Assembly: GCA_024508935.1 (NCBI GenBank)
Contig: JANINW010000014.1
Coordinates: forward strand, 19,920 to 83,919
Direction of reading: 5' to 3'
DNA length: 64,000 nucleotides
Source of the DNA: Flavipsychrobacter sp.
Lineage (GTDB): Bacteria; Bacteroidota; Bacteroidia; Chitinophagales; Chitinophagaceae
Made by a program: the position numbers and the translations under genes. How positions within the stretch are numbered: the stretch's first letter is position 1; each line of letters begins with the position of its first letter. This document shows, piece after piece, positions 32,730 through 41,266 of this stretch. The notes under the pieces were generated by a model. The model searched no databases, was not told the origin of the DNA, and saw only the letters and a program-made list of their open reading frames with translations.

Positions 32730-35150
32730 TTAGAATGGATAACCGATACCAAAGTTCAGCTGGAGGTTCTTTTTCTTCCAGTCAGGGCTTTGGATATCAA
32801 TTTTGTCTATTACCCAGCCGCCGTCAACAGGATAGTCGGGGTTTTTGATAGGGAAAGCCACGTCGAAGCGGAGGAGGATAAACCCGGCAATATCCATGCG
32901 TATGCCCACGCCCGGGCTTATGGCCAGGTCTTCTATGATCTTATAAGCCTGCGAGAACTTTTGGGGGAATTCACCATTCGCGTAGCTTGAATCATCCTGC
33001 TTGGCCAGCCATATATTACCTGCATCTACAAACAAGGCACCATTCAGTTTTATAGCGCCGGAGAATAGTTTTATGATATCGAAGCGGTATTCTGCATTGG
33101 CCTCCAGTTTTATATCGCCGGTACGGTCTATTACACTTTGTGTTTTGGTTGGCGAATAGTAGCTGCCCGGCCCCAGGGAACGCACACGCCAGCCACGTAT
33201 GCTATAAGCACCGCCAACATAATACTGTTTTATATAGGGTAAGGCACGTGACTGGCCATACGGTATACCTACGCCGCCATAAAAACGCAATGCAATTGTA
33301 GAGTGCCTTTGTATAACGAAATGCTGCGCGTCGAAATCGAATTTTACATAGCGGGCAAATTGTGAATTACCCTTATTCAAAAGACTGCTAATGCCAGACA
33401 TCAACCCTCCCGCCTCTTCCAGTCCTACTTTTATGTACGAATAATCGTCGCCTTTTTTTACTTCTTTGTTTGTAAATGTAAAAGTCACATTCTCGCCTTC
33501 TACAAAAGCATCGTTATAACTGTTTTTCAGGTATTCATTATTAGCCAGGCGACTTTTAAATGTGTCGCTTTTATATGGCAGGTTAATTGTGCTGACGAAT
33601 ATGGGAGTTACTTCCCATGATTTGGTTTTTGTTTCGCGCCAGCGATAAGAAAAGCTTGAATTGGTATTAATAAGGGTAAAGTAACTCACACGGTCCAGCA
33701 GGTTGGCGCTGAGGCTGATAACCGTACGAGGCAAGTTTGCTGAACTAATACCCTTAATATAAAATGGGATCAGGAACTTAGGGAACGCAAGGCTGGTACT
33801 GGCATTCAGACTTTTGGTCAATACCTTAAAATGTTGAAAGAAATTACCCCCCGAGGTGTCGTAATAATAGTCTACCGCACCGGTTATTGAATTGGTAAGC
33901 AGGTTGGCGCCCCTGGCAAAATTCCGGTTGCGCATGGTAAGTGTTAAGGCCGTGCCTGCCGCATAGGTACTACCCGTTGTTGCTTCTATGGTTGGTACAA
34001 AATCAAATTTCTTGTTCGGGGTCATGAATATATTGGAAGATAACCAACGCCCGCCACGCGACGTGTCTTCCCTGTAGGTAGTACGTACTGATTGAAAAAC
34101 GCCAAGGTCGCTCAGGTTACTAATGGTCTTGTCATTGTCCGACTGTGAAAAATACCTGTCGGGGCCTATGAAAAGATGGTCAACAACCACTCGTTCATTT
34201 ATGTAGTGCCTGTGATATTTAAACTGGATATTTTTTACAGTTTTAGAGGTCATCATCGAGTCCCTGAAATCGCGGTTGCTTTCAAAGTCAGGGAACACGC
34301 GCACCCTGCTTACTCCATAGCGGTATAATGATTTAGGATCCTCATTATCGTCTATGGTCATTTTGATATCTAGGGTTGGCTTTTTTTGCTGTTTTTGCAG
34401 GGCAATAAAATTAATGGCACTCTCGAACGGATTCTCAGCATCACGAAAGAACTGTTTGTTCATAGTATCCAGCTCAAACGTAATATTGTCATTGGAGAAA
34501 TAGTAATAACCATTATCTCTTACAAGGGTGCTGATGCGGCTTCGCTCATTCTCAAGCAAAGAAAAATTGTATTCCGCACCTTTCTGGAGATTAGTCTCTT
34601 TATCAAAGTCGCTTTTTACAATACCTGATATGGAACTATCCGGCATTATCATGTAGACATTGTTGATAAGGTAGTTGAGGCCGGTCTCTATTTTAAAAGT
34701 GACATATGCTTTTTTATTTTTAAAAGTGGTAGTGTCAGATATTTTGGCATAAAAATATCCCTGGCTGAAAAGGTAGCTTTTCAGGTTTTGGGCCGATTTT
34801 CTTAAAGTAGCACTATCGTAGATAACCGGCCTTTCAACTGTTTTCGATTTAAGCTGGAAATTGGTGGTATCCTGCTGGTATTTCTTATACCTGAAATTGT
34901 ACAGCAGCAGTTTGAAAGGAATGCCTGCAGTATAGGAGTTTGGCTTTTGCACAATAAGTTTGGCAAGGTTATCTTTCAGTTCCCCCTTCTGTGTAATGAC
35001 CTTGTCTGATTTCAGGCTAATGCTGTTCGACCGTAGCAGGTAATCGCCATCTTTAATGTATTTGGTAGTATTACAGGCGGTGATTGTCACTGCCAGACAC
35101 AATATTGCCCCTATCAGCTTAACGGAATTTCCAATTCTTCTATAACGCAT
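32730..35150 (-). CDS. tamL: TamL-type outer membrane Omp85 lipoprotein
   Basis: TamL is the lipidated Bacteroidota version of TamA, an Omp85 protein that works with TamB in outer membrane biogenesis. The 806 residues show a lipobox ITAC with Cys26, the typical NTTKYIKDGDYLLRSNSI beginning, POTRA-like segments up to about 400, and an Omp85 barrel with the IRGWRVRSLGPGSYY lid-lock motif. The final residue is an aromatic F (GIGYPF), as needed for barrel insertion. No tamB is adjacent. It lies divergent to an RNA methyltransferase with only 37 bases between. Confidence 0.9.
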   Translation of the reverse strand: MRYRRIGNSVKLIGAILCLAVTITACNTTKYIKDGDYLLRSNSISLKSDKVITQKGELKDNLAKLIVQKPNSYTAGIPFKLLLYNFRYKKYQQDTTNFQLKSKTVERPVIYDSATLRKSAQNLKSYLFSQGYFYAKISDTTTFKNKKAYVTFKIETGLNYLINNVYMIMPDSSISGIVKSDFDKETNLQKGAEYNFSLLENERSRISTLVRDNGYYYFSNDNITFELDTMNKQFFRDAENPFESAINFIALQKQQKKPTLDIKMTIDDNEDPKSLYRYGVSRVRVFPDFESNRDFRDSMMTSKTVKNIQFKYHRHYINERVVVDHLFIGPDRYFSQSDNDKTISNLSDLGVFQSVRTTYREDTSRGGRWLSSNIFMTPNKKFDFVPTIEATTGSTYAAGTALTLTMRNRNFARGANLLTNSITGAVDYYYDTSGGNFFQHFKVLTKSLNASTSLAFPKFLIPFYIKGISSANLPRTVISLSANLLDRVSYFTLINTNSSFSYRWRETKTKSWEVTPIFVSTINLPYKSDTFKSRLANNEYLKNSYNDAFVEGENVTFTFTNKEVKKGDDYSYIKVGLEEAGGLMSGISSLLNKGNSQFARYVKFDFDAQHFVIQRHSTIALRFYGGVGIPYGQSRALPYIKQYYVGGAYSIRGWRVRSLGPGSYYSPTKTQSVIDRTGDIKLEANAEYRFDIIKLFSGAIKLNGALFVDAGNIWLAKQDDSSYANGEFPQKFSQAYKIIEDLAISPGVGIRMDIAGFILLRFDVAFPIKNPDYPVDGGWVIDKIDIQSPDWKKKNLQLNFGIGYPF

Positions 35151-35172
35151 GTGCCGGATTAGGACAATTATT

Positions 35173-35180
35173 TAGCTTTG
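35173..35180 (+). promoter_or_regulatory. Promoter element for the SpoU methyltransferase (TAGCTTTG)
   Basis: A perfect box is seven bases from the ATG at 35188. Confidence 0.62.
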
Positions 35181-35187
35181 CTGCTGT

Positions 35188-35928
35188 ATGCTAACAAAGA
35201 CGCAAAATAAATATATTCGTTCATTAACGCAGCAAAAATACCGCAAAGAACACAATGTATTTATTGCAGAAGGTGATAAAATAGCCCGTGAATGGCTGAC
35301 CAGCAGTGTAGCCATTCAAATGATAGTCGCTACCGAAGATTGGGTGGATGCGCATGCGCGTCTTATTGGTAAACATCCCGAAGCCAGCTTGCATACAGTA
35401 AAAGAACATGATCTGGAACAAGTATCTGCCCTGCAAACTCCTAACAAGGTACTGTTGGTAGTAGAGCGTCCGCCGGTTGAGACTACATTACCGCTTTCGG
35501 AATGGTGTATTGCTCTTGATGGTATACAGGATCCTGGTAATATGGGCACTATCATCAGGATAGCCGATTGGTTTGGTATAAACCATATAGTCTGCTCCCC
35601 CGATTGTGTAGATGTTTATAGTCCAAAAGTAGTACAGGCCTCCATGGGAGGGCATTTGCGTATAAAGCTATATGAAACGGAGTTAGAACCATTTATAGAT
35701 AAGGTACGCATACCTGTATTAGCTGCGGTATTGGGCGGCAGCAATGTATATGAGCAAACGCCTTTACCTGCTGCAGTTTTGCTTATAGGTAACGAATCGA
35801 AAGGTATAAGGGATGTATTAATACAGAAAGCAAGTAATCGCGTAACGATACCGAAACTTGGTGGTGCAGAGTCACTGAATGCAGGGGTGTCTGCCGGTAT
35901 ATTGTGCGCGCTGTTAAAGCGGAGTTAA
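35188..35928 (+). CDS. TrmH/SpoU family RNA 2'-O-methyltransferase
   Basis: The product has 246 residues. An N-terminal substrate-binding domain (YIRSLTQQKYRKEHNVFIAEGDKIAREWL) is followed by the SPOUT knot: LDGIQDPGNMGTIIRIADWFG (motif 1 with the Asn and Gly), IGNESKGIRDVL (motif 2) and IPKLGGAESLNAGVSAGI (motif 3, with the Ser-Leu-Asn). It methylates ribose in rRNA or tRNA; the target cannot be named. It is divergent from tamL. Confidence 0.93.
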   Translation: MLTKTQNKYIRSLTQQKYRKEHNVFIAEGDKIAREWLTSSVAIQMIVATEDWVDAHARLIGKHPEASLHTVKEHDLEQVSALQTPNKVLLVVERPPVETTLPLSEWCIALDGIQDPGNMGTIIRIADWFGINHIVCSPDCVDVYSPKVVQASMGGHLRIKLYETELEPFIDKVRIPVLAAVLGGSNVYEQTPLPAAVLLIGNESKGIRDVLIQKASNRVTIPKLGGAESLNAGVSAGILCALLKRS

Positions 35929-36004
35929 GAACAATAATACGGTTAAGCTTTGTGATGTTTGGCATGTCTCTTGAATAAGCTATTATATATTCAAACACAC
36001 TGTT

Positions 36005-36742
36005 ATGAGAAAGTTTGTTACTCTTTTTGTATTCCTTGTTATATCTGTTGCACAATTGCAGGCACAGCCACGCAGCAAAAGAAGTATTATCCGCATACAG
36101 CTGAGCGATAATTCGCCGCTTATGGTTAGTATTGATAACAGGCGGTACGATAAACATGGCAGCTCATTAACGATAGGCGATCTGCCGGCTGGCCGCCATA
36201 CATTGGAAGTGTACACGTATAATGCTTACCGCGATAAAAATGGCGGATATGCCAAACGCCTGTTTTCCGGTACCATACGTATACAAAAAGGTACAGCTAC
36301 CTATTATACGGTAGATGCACGTACGGGGGGTATAAGGTTTACTACAGAGACATTGGAAGACAATTATATGGGCCGTGATGACGACCGCTATAACGATAAT
36401 GACCGGGATAACCGTTATCGCGACCGTGAACGGTATAACGACAGGAATGGTATGATGCTGGGGCAGGGTGATATGAATGACCTGAAGGCACGTGTGGATG
36501 ACCGTATAACCGACACCGATAAACTAAAGCTGATACAATCTGTAATTGAAACACGCAGCTATAATACGGACCAGGTTAAGGTAATGATGAACTGGCTAAG
36601 CTTTGAAAGCAGCAGGCTGGATCTTGCTAAATGGGCCTATAAAGGTGTTTTTGACCGCCAGAACTATTGGAAGCTGGAAAGTGAGTTTACATTTAGCAGC
36701 TCTAAAGATGAATTCAGCGATTATATACGTAAGAACAAATAA
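36005..36742 (+). CDS. DUF4476 domain protein, secreted
   Basis: The product has 245 residues. A signal peptide (TLFVFLVISVAQLQA) is followed by an N-terminal beta domain (about 30-120), a low-complexity Asp/Arg/Asn/Tyr linker (about 120-150) in which RDR- and ND-type units alternate, and the DUF4476 helical domain (about 155-245, DLKARVDDRITDTDKLKLIQ... VMMNWLSFESSRLDLAK). This family occurs widely in Bacteroidota secreted proteins and its function is unknown. It is convergent with the PAP2 gene, with stop codons abutting. Confidence 0.85.
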   Translation: MRKFVTLFVFLVISVAQLQAQPRSKRSIIRIQLSDNSPLMVSIDNRRYDKHGSSLTIGDLPAGRHTLEVYTYNAYRDKNGGYAKRLFSGTIRIQKGTATYYTVDARTGGIRFTTETLEDNYMGRDDDRYNDNDRDNRYRDRERYNDRNGMMLGQGDMNDLKARVDDRITDTDKLKLIQSVIETRSYNTDQVKVMMNWLSFESSRLDLAKWAYKGVFDRQNYWKLESEFTFSSSKDEFSDYIRKNK

Positions 36743-37321
36743 CTATTTGTCCAGGCCATAGATGCGGTTGTAAACATTTCCGGTAATGATGCCGGTGACT
36801 GTACCTAACAGTCCGCCAAACAACACGTCGAAAGGGAAGTGCACGCCCACGTATACCTGTGCGTAAGCTACCATGAAAGCCCATGCCAGGGCAACAGGCC
36901 ATATCCATTTAGCTTTTTTATGCAGGGTTATAGCACTGAAAATGGCGAGACAAAAATGGTTAGCAGCATGAGTAGAAGGAAAGCTGAAACCGCTGCCGCA
37001 ATCTACTATATTGTGTACTACCTGCGAGAGATAAGGATTGTTGCACGGGCGTATGCGATGAAAATAAGGCTTTACTATAGAGGCACTGATATAGTCGCTG
37101 AGCGTGAACGATAACAGGAAGAATACACACCACATCCAGCCTTTTTTCTTGAAATTCATGGGCATGAATATGGCCAGGAAAAGATATAGCGGCGCCCAGG
37201 TCCATTGGTTTCGCAAATAGGGTATTATAGCATCCAGCACGCTGTTATGCCATACCGTATTTAAGTAGTACCATGCGGTATAGTCCCAGTAAACGATCAG
37301 TTCGCGTAGTTTACCTGCCAT
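36743..37321 (-). CDS. PAP2 family membrane phosphatase
   Basis: The product has 192 residues and several membrane helices. The three phosphatase motifs are visible: KPYFHRIRP, FPSTHAAN and VYVGVHFPFDV, the last with the catalytic His. Substrates may be undecaprenyl pyrophosphate or phosphatidic acid; the family cannot be split by sequence alone. It is cotranscribed after the SAM methyltransferase gene, one base apart. Confidence 0.92.
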   Translation of the reverse strand: MAGKLRELIVYWDYTAWYYLNTVWHNSVLDAIIPYLRNQWTWAPLYLFLAIFMPMNFKKKGWMWCVFFLLSFTLSDYISASIVKPYFHRIRPCNNPYLSQVVHNIVDCGSGFSFPSTHAANHFCLAIFSAITLHKKAKWIWPVALAWAFMVAYAQVYVGVHFPFDVLFGGLLGTVTGIITGNVYNRIYGLDK

Positions 37322-37322
37322 A

Positions 37323-38057
37323 TTATTTTTTAAATATCATGATCATCCGTGGTGAATCCAGGGGGTGGTAAGGGTTTAGCTGGTAGTCGCCAAATGTACC
37401 TACCAGGGATAGTTTTGCCTGCCTGAACATAGTCACAAAATCAGCCAGGGTAAAGGCGGCAACGCTTTCGCTGTAATGGCGGTGCTTATTGTCGGCATCT
37501 GTAAACGAGATGTCTTTAATGATATGGTTCCGTTCGAGCCGCTTTTGAATATCAAAAGCATAACTGCCGCGCTGCACGGTTTCTGCAGGTTTCATGCGCT
37601 CCAGTATATATTCCCGGTTCAGATAGTCTATCACCAGCAGTCCGTCTTTTTTTAACGAAGCGGCAAACGATTTGGCAGCCATCAGGTGGTCGCGGTCATG
37701 CGCAAAATACCCGAAGCTGGTAAAGAAATTGAAAGCGAAATCGAAATAATTGATGTAGAAAGGGAAACGCATATCATGCACATAAAACTGCAGATGTTCG
37801 TTTTCGTATGCTGTAGCCTTTTCTATACTGGGGTGAGATAGGTCTATGCCGGTTACATCATAGCCGTGTTCGGCCAGTTGGACGGCAAAACGCCCTTCGC
37901 CGCAGGCAATATCCAGCATACGGCTAAAAGGCAGTGGTTGCAGGTATTGCAGCAGTTTTTCTACAAAAGCCTGGGCTTCCAGTTCATCACGGTTTTGATA
38001 TAATATTTTATAATAAGGAGAGCCGAACCAGCTTTCAAACCAATCGATATCTTGCAT
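37323..38057 (-). CDS. Class I SAM-dependent methyltransferase
   Basis: The product has 244 residues from the ATG at 38057. Motif I is MLDIACGEGRFAVQLAEHG, followed by VTGIDLSHPSIEKA and later NFFTSFGYF and LVIDYLNREYI. The acceptor is unknown. The longer frame reaching 38126 would cross the promoter box TATTTTTG at 38074-38081, so it is excluded. It is followed at one base by the PAP2 gene. Confidence 0.88.
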   Translation of the reverse strand: MQDIDWFESWFGSPYYKILYQNRDELEAQAFVEKLLQYLQPLPFSRMLDIACGEGRFAVQLAEHGYDVTGIDLSHPSIEKATAYENEHLQFYVHDMRFPFYINYFDFAFNFFTSFGYFAHDRDHLMAAKSFAASLKKDGLLVIDYLNREYILERMKPAETVQRGSYAFDIQKRLERNHIIKDISFTDADNKHRHYSESVAAFTLADFVTMFRQAKLSLVGTFGDYQLNPYHPLDSPRMIMIFKK

Positions 38058-38073
38058 AAAACAGTGCTTGGGG

Positions 38074-38081
38074 CAAAAATA
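38074..38081 (-). promoter_or_regulatory. Promoter element for the methyltransferase-PAP2 pair (TATTTTTG)
   Basis: A perfect box on the minus strand lies 16 bases from the ATG at 38057. Confidence 0.6.
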
Positions 38082-38166
38082 AGGTGCAAAGGCTAAAGCA
38101 GATACTACAATTTCATGTATTATCATAATAGCTTATGAATGCCTTGAAAGCATTGTATATTAAACC

Positions 38167-38174
38167 TATCTTTG
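38167..38174 (+). promoter_or_regulatory. Promoter element for the TPR gene (TATCTTTG)
   Basis: A perfect box overlaps a possible TTG start at 38172, which it rules out. The ATG at 38196 is 21 bases downstream. Confidence 0.65.
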
Positions 38175-38195
38175 CAGCCCAATTTAAAAAGAAGT

Positions 38196-38852
38196 ATGAA
38201 GCATACCTTGCGCCGTTTTATAGTATCCAACCGTTTAGTAATTGCCATTGCTATGATAGCCTTAGGCTTCTGGCTCGGTTTTTCTGTTACCTGGTGGATA
38301 GCTTGGATACCTTTCCTGGTAGCTGTAATAATGGTAGCAGCACATTTTCTTATAGGTCCAATGACGCTGATACAGGGCTTTATAGAAAGCGGCGATATGG
38401 AAGGTGCTCAGAAATTGCTGGATAAAGTAAAATACCCAAACCTGCTGTATAAGCCAGTTCGTTCTTCTTACTATATGCTACGCGCCAACCTTTCTACTAT
38501 GAGCGAAGACTTGGATAAGGCGGAAGCTGACCTGAGAAAGGGCCTGGAAGCCGGTATGCCGGAAAAAGAATATGAAGGCACTGCTTACCTGCAATTAGGT
38601 TCTATCGCTTACAAAAAAGGTAATACAAAAGAAGCTTACGAGAACCTGCGTAAGGCCATAAAGATTGGCCTGCCGGATAAAGATAATGAAGCGGCAGCCT
38701 ATTTACAGTTGTCAAGCATTTGCATGCAGCGCCGCGATTTTAAGAATTCTAAGATATACTTCAACAAGGCAAAATCGTGCAAGGCTACTAATCCGCAGAT
38801 CGTTGAGCAGATAAAAGAAATGAGCAAATACATTGCCCGTATACCGGGTTAA
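38196..38852 (+). CDS. TPR-repeat membrane protein
   Basis: The product has 218 residues from the ATG at 38196. Two N-terminal membrane helices (LVIAIAMIALGFWLGF and WWIAWIPFLVAVIMVAA) are followed by about four helical TPR-like units, clearest at EYEGTAYLQLGSIAYKKGNTKEAYENLRKAIK and NEAAAYLQLSSICMQRRDFKNSKIYFNKAK. Such proteins hold complexes together. Its partners are not known. Confidence 0.8.
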   Translation: MKHTLRRFIVSNRLVIAIAMIALGFWLGFSVTWWIAWIPFLVAVIMVAAHFLIGPMTLIQGFIESGDMEGAQKLLDKVKYPNLLYKPVRSSYYMLRANLSTMSEDLDKAEADLRKGLEAGMPEKEYEGTAYLQLGSIAYKKGNTKEAYENLRKAIKIGLPDKDNEAAAYLQLSSICMQRRDFKNSKIYFNKAKSCKATNPQIVEQIKEMSKYIARIPG

Positions 38853-38871
38853 TGTTTAAAATAAAAACGTG

Positions 38872-38914
38872 AAAAGAAAAAGAGCAATGTTTTGACACTG
38901 CTTTTTTTCTTTTA
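38872..38914. terminator. Probable bidirectional terminator
   Basis: An A-rich arm ending AGCA (38883-38886) can pair with TGCT (38899-38902) followed by a run of T. The stem is mostly A:T and contains a loop of about 12 bases, so it is weaker than the others. Confidence 0.5.
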
Positions 38915-40186
38915 TTGCTTAACAGGTTTCTTGTACCCTATTTTATGTCCCCATATAGCGAAGAACAGTATATAGATATAGCAAGGTATAAGAATGATAT
39001 AAGCGGGCTGGTTATGCATGGTATCTACCAGGTGCCCATATGCCAGCGGAAGTATAGCGCCGCCGGCAATACCCATGATGAGCAAAGCAGCACCTGTCTT
39101 GGTAAATTTGCCCAGTCCTTTCAAGGACATAGGCCATATGGCAGGCCACATAATAGAATGTGCCAGACCTAAAGCGGCCAGGAAATATACCGAGGTGCGG
39201 CCCTCGGTAAGCAATACCCCGGCTGTAAAAGCAAGCCCTAATACTGCACATATTTTTAAAGCCGTTTCCTGCGAAATGACTTTGGGCGTAAGGAATATAC
39301 CCAGGAAATAGCCTGCCACCATACAGCCCAGTGTGAATGAGGTAAAGAATTTAGCCTCGTCTATAGGTATGCCAAGCGATGTGCCGTAGCTGATAATAGA
39401 ATCGCCTGCTATTACCTCAACGCCGACATAAACAAATATGGCCAATGCACCCAGGAATAAATACGGATGGTTGAAGATAGAAGTAGACTGGGGTGTATCG
39501 ATGGTATCCGGGTTTTCTTCTTCATCATTTACCTCCGGCAATGGAGAGATGCGTATCAGCAATGCTAGTATGACGAGCACAACCGTAAGTACTATGTACG
39601 GATTGATGATGCGATGCGATATTTCAGTGAGCAGCTGGTCTTTGGCTATACCATCTGTAGTTTTTTCCAGCTGTTCTTTTACCGCATCAATATTCTTTAA
39701 CAGGATACTCGCCAGGATGATGGGGCTCAATATACCTGCAGCTTTATTGGCCACACCCATTATACTGATGCGTTGTGCAGCACTTTCTTCAGGTCCCAAT
39801 ATGGTAACATACGGGTTGGTAGCTGTTTGCAATATAGATAATCCCAGGCCCTGGGTGAACAAACCCAGCAGGAACAGCTGGAAATTGCGCTGTAATGCTG
39901 CCGGGATGAATATTAGTGTGCCCACAGCCATCACCAGCAGGCCCAGGCTCATACCTTTTTTAAAACCTGTTTTTTTAAGAATGGCGGAAGATGGCAATGC
40001 CATTACGAAATAGGAAATGAAAAAGGCGAACGTAACAAAGTATGATTGAAAATTGTTGAGCTCGCATGCGGTTTTTAAGAATGGTATCAATGTACCATTC
40101 AGCCAGGTAACAAAGCCGAATATAAAAAACAGGCAACCCACCAGTACAAGTGAGGTAGCATATGATTGCTTATTGTTTGATTGCAT
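38912..40186 (-). CDS. Sugar MFS transporter (FucP/GluP type)
   Basis: The 424 residues have about twelve membrane helices with the typical FucP-family beginning: SLVLVGCLFFIFGFVTWLNGTLIPFLKTACELNNFQ. It carries a sugar such as fucose, glucose or galactose into the cell with a proton. A hydrophilic loop lies near 210-235 (PEVNDEEENPDTIDTPQ). It is divergent from the ROK kinase gene, and together they suggest uptake and phosphorylation of a free hexose; that pairing is inference. Confidence 0.92.
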   Translation of the reverse strand: MQSNNKQSYATSLVLVGCLFFIFGFVTWLNGTLIPFLKTACELNNFQSYFVTFAFFISYFVMALPSSAILKKTGFKKGMSLGLLVMAVGTLIFIPAALQRNFQLFLLGLFTQGLGLSILQTATNPYVTILGPEESAAQRISIMGVANKAAGILSPIILASILLKNIDAVKEQLEKTTDGIAKDQLLTEISHRIINPYIVLTVVLVILALLIRISPLPEVNDEEENPDTIDTPQSTSIFNHPYLFLGALAIFVYVGVEVIAGDSIISYGTSLGIPIDEAKFFTSFTLGCMVAGYFLGIFLTPKVISQETALKICAVLGLAFTAGVLLTEGRTSVYFLAALGLAHSIMWPAIWPMSLKGLGKFTKTGAALLIMGIAGGAILPLAYGHLVDTMHNQPAYIILIPCYIYILFFAIWGHKIGYKKPVKQ

Positions 40187-40270
40187 GACTAAATATACTA
40201 AGTAGGTTTACAATATTCAAAGCAATGTGGAAAGATGACAGGGCTTATATTTACAGTATAAAATGAAAGC

Positions 40271-41212
40271 ATGGCACAAACGCTGGCATTAGGTATAGAT
40301 ATAGGTGGTACTAATACTTCATTTGGTATTGTAGACAGGCGGGGACAAATTATTACAAAGGGTAAAATGTCCACCCTTGGTTATCCAACGGTTGCAGAGT
40401 ATATAGCTGCACTGAAAAAAGAAGTAGATGTATTAATTGAAGCAGTAGGGCGTGAGAATATAGTGGCTGCCGGGGTAGGGGCTCCTAACGGAAATTATTA
40501 CACCGGGGAGATAGTACATGCCGCCAACCTGGAATGGGAAGGGGTGATACCACTTGCGCGTTTGCTGAAGGAAGCTTTACATTTTGAAGTAACGATTACT
40601 AATGATGCTAATGCTGCTGCACTAGGGGAGATGATGTATGGCACTGCCAAGGGGATGAAAGATTTTATTGTGGTGACCCTGGGTACAGGTGTGGGTAGCG
40701 GCTTTGTAGCTAACGGGCAATTAATATATGGGCATGATGGCTTTGCAGGAGAATTGGGCCACGTAATTGCGCTGCGCGAAGGGCGGGTGTGCGGTTGCGG
40801 CAGGCGCGGGTGTATGGAACGGTATTGCTCAGCGACGGGTGTGGTGATAACAGCAGAGGAGTGGCTGGATGAACGTAATGATCCATCTATACTTCGCCAG
40901 CACAAAGGAAAAATAACTGCTAAACTGATACACGAAGCAGCAGAGCAGGGTGATGCACTTGCGTTAGAAATATTTGATTATACAGCTAAGATATTAGGCC
41001 AAACACTGGCAGATGCAGTTGCGATAACCTCGCCGCAGGCCATTATATTTTTCGGTGGGCTTGCGCGGGCTGGGAAGTTGTTATTAGGGCCGGTGCAAAA
41101 GCATATGGAAGATAACCTGCTTAGGATATACAAAAATAAAATTGCCATACTGCCATCCGACCTGCCGGATGCAGATGCCGCCATATTAGGCGCCAGTGCG
41201 CTGGCATGGTAA
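40271..41212 (+). CDS. ROK family sugar kinase (probable glucokinase)
   Basis: The 313 residues carry the ATP-binding GIDIGGTNTSFGIVD, the sugar-binding GHDGFAGELGH region, and the zinc site CGCGRRGCMERYCSATG of ROK proteins. The absence of an N-terminal helix-turn-helix marks a kinase rather than a repressor. It is likely to phosphorylate glucose, based on the motif set; exact specificity is open. It is divergent to the sugar transporter. Confidence 0.92.
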   Translation: MAQTLALGIDIGGTNTSFGIVDRRGQIITKGKMSTLGYPTVAEYIAALKKEVDVLIEAVGRENIVAAGVGAPNGNYYTGEIVHAANLEWEGVIPLARLLKEALHFEVTITNDANAAALGEMMYGTAKGMKDFIVVTLGTGVGSGFVANGQLIYGHDGFAGELGHVIALREGRVCGCGRRGCMERYCSATGVVITAEEWLDERNDPSILRQHKGKITAKLIHEAAEQGDALALEIFDYTAKILGQTLADAVAITSPQAIIFFGGLARAGKLLLGPVQKHMEDNLLRIYKNKIAILPSDLPDADAAILGASALAW

Positions 41213-41246
41213 TATAAAAGGCTCATCATTGATGAGCCTTTTATAT
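41212..41246. terminator. Bidirectional terminator
   Basis: A perfect 16-base inverted repeat (41212-41227 and 41231-41246) with a three-base loop; its A/T ends serve both strands. Confidence 0.9.
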
Positions 41247-41266
41247 TTGGTGTTTTATATTTTATG

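Noticed and set aside
38172-38195. TTG start for the TPR gene
   Set aside because: It overlaps a perfect promoter box at 38167-38174.
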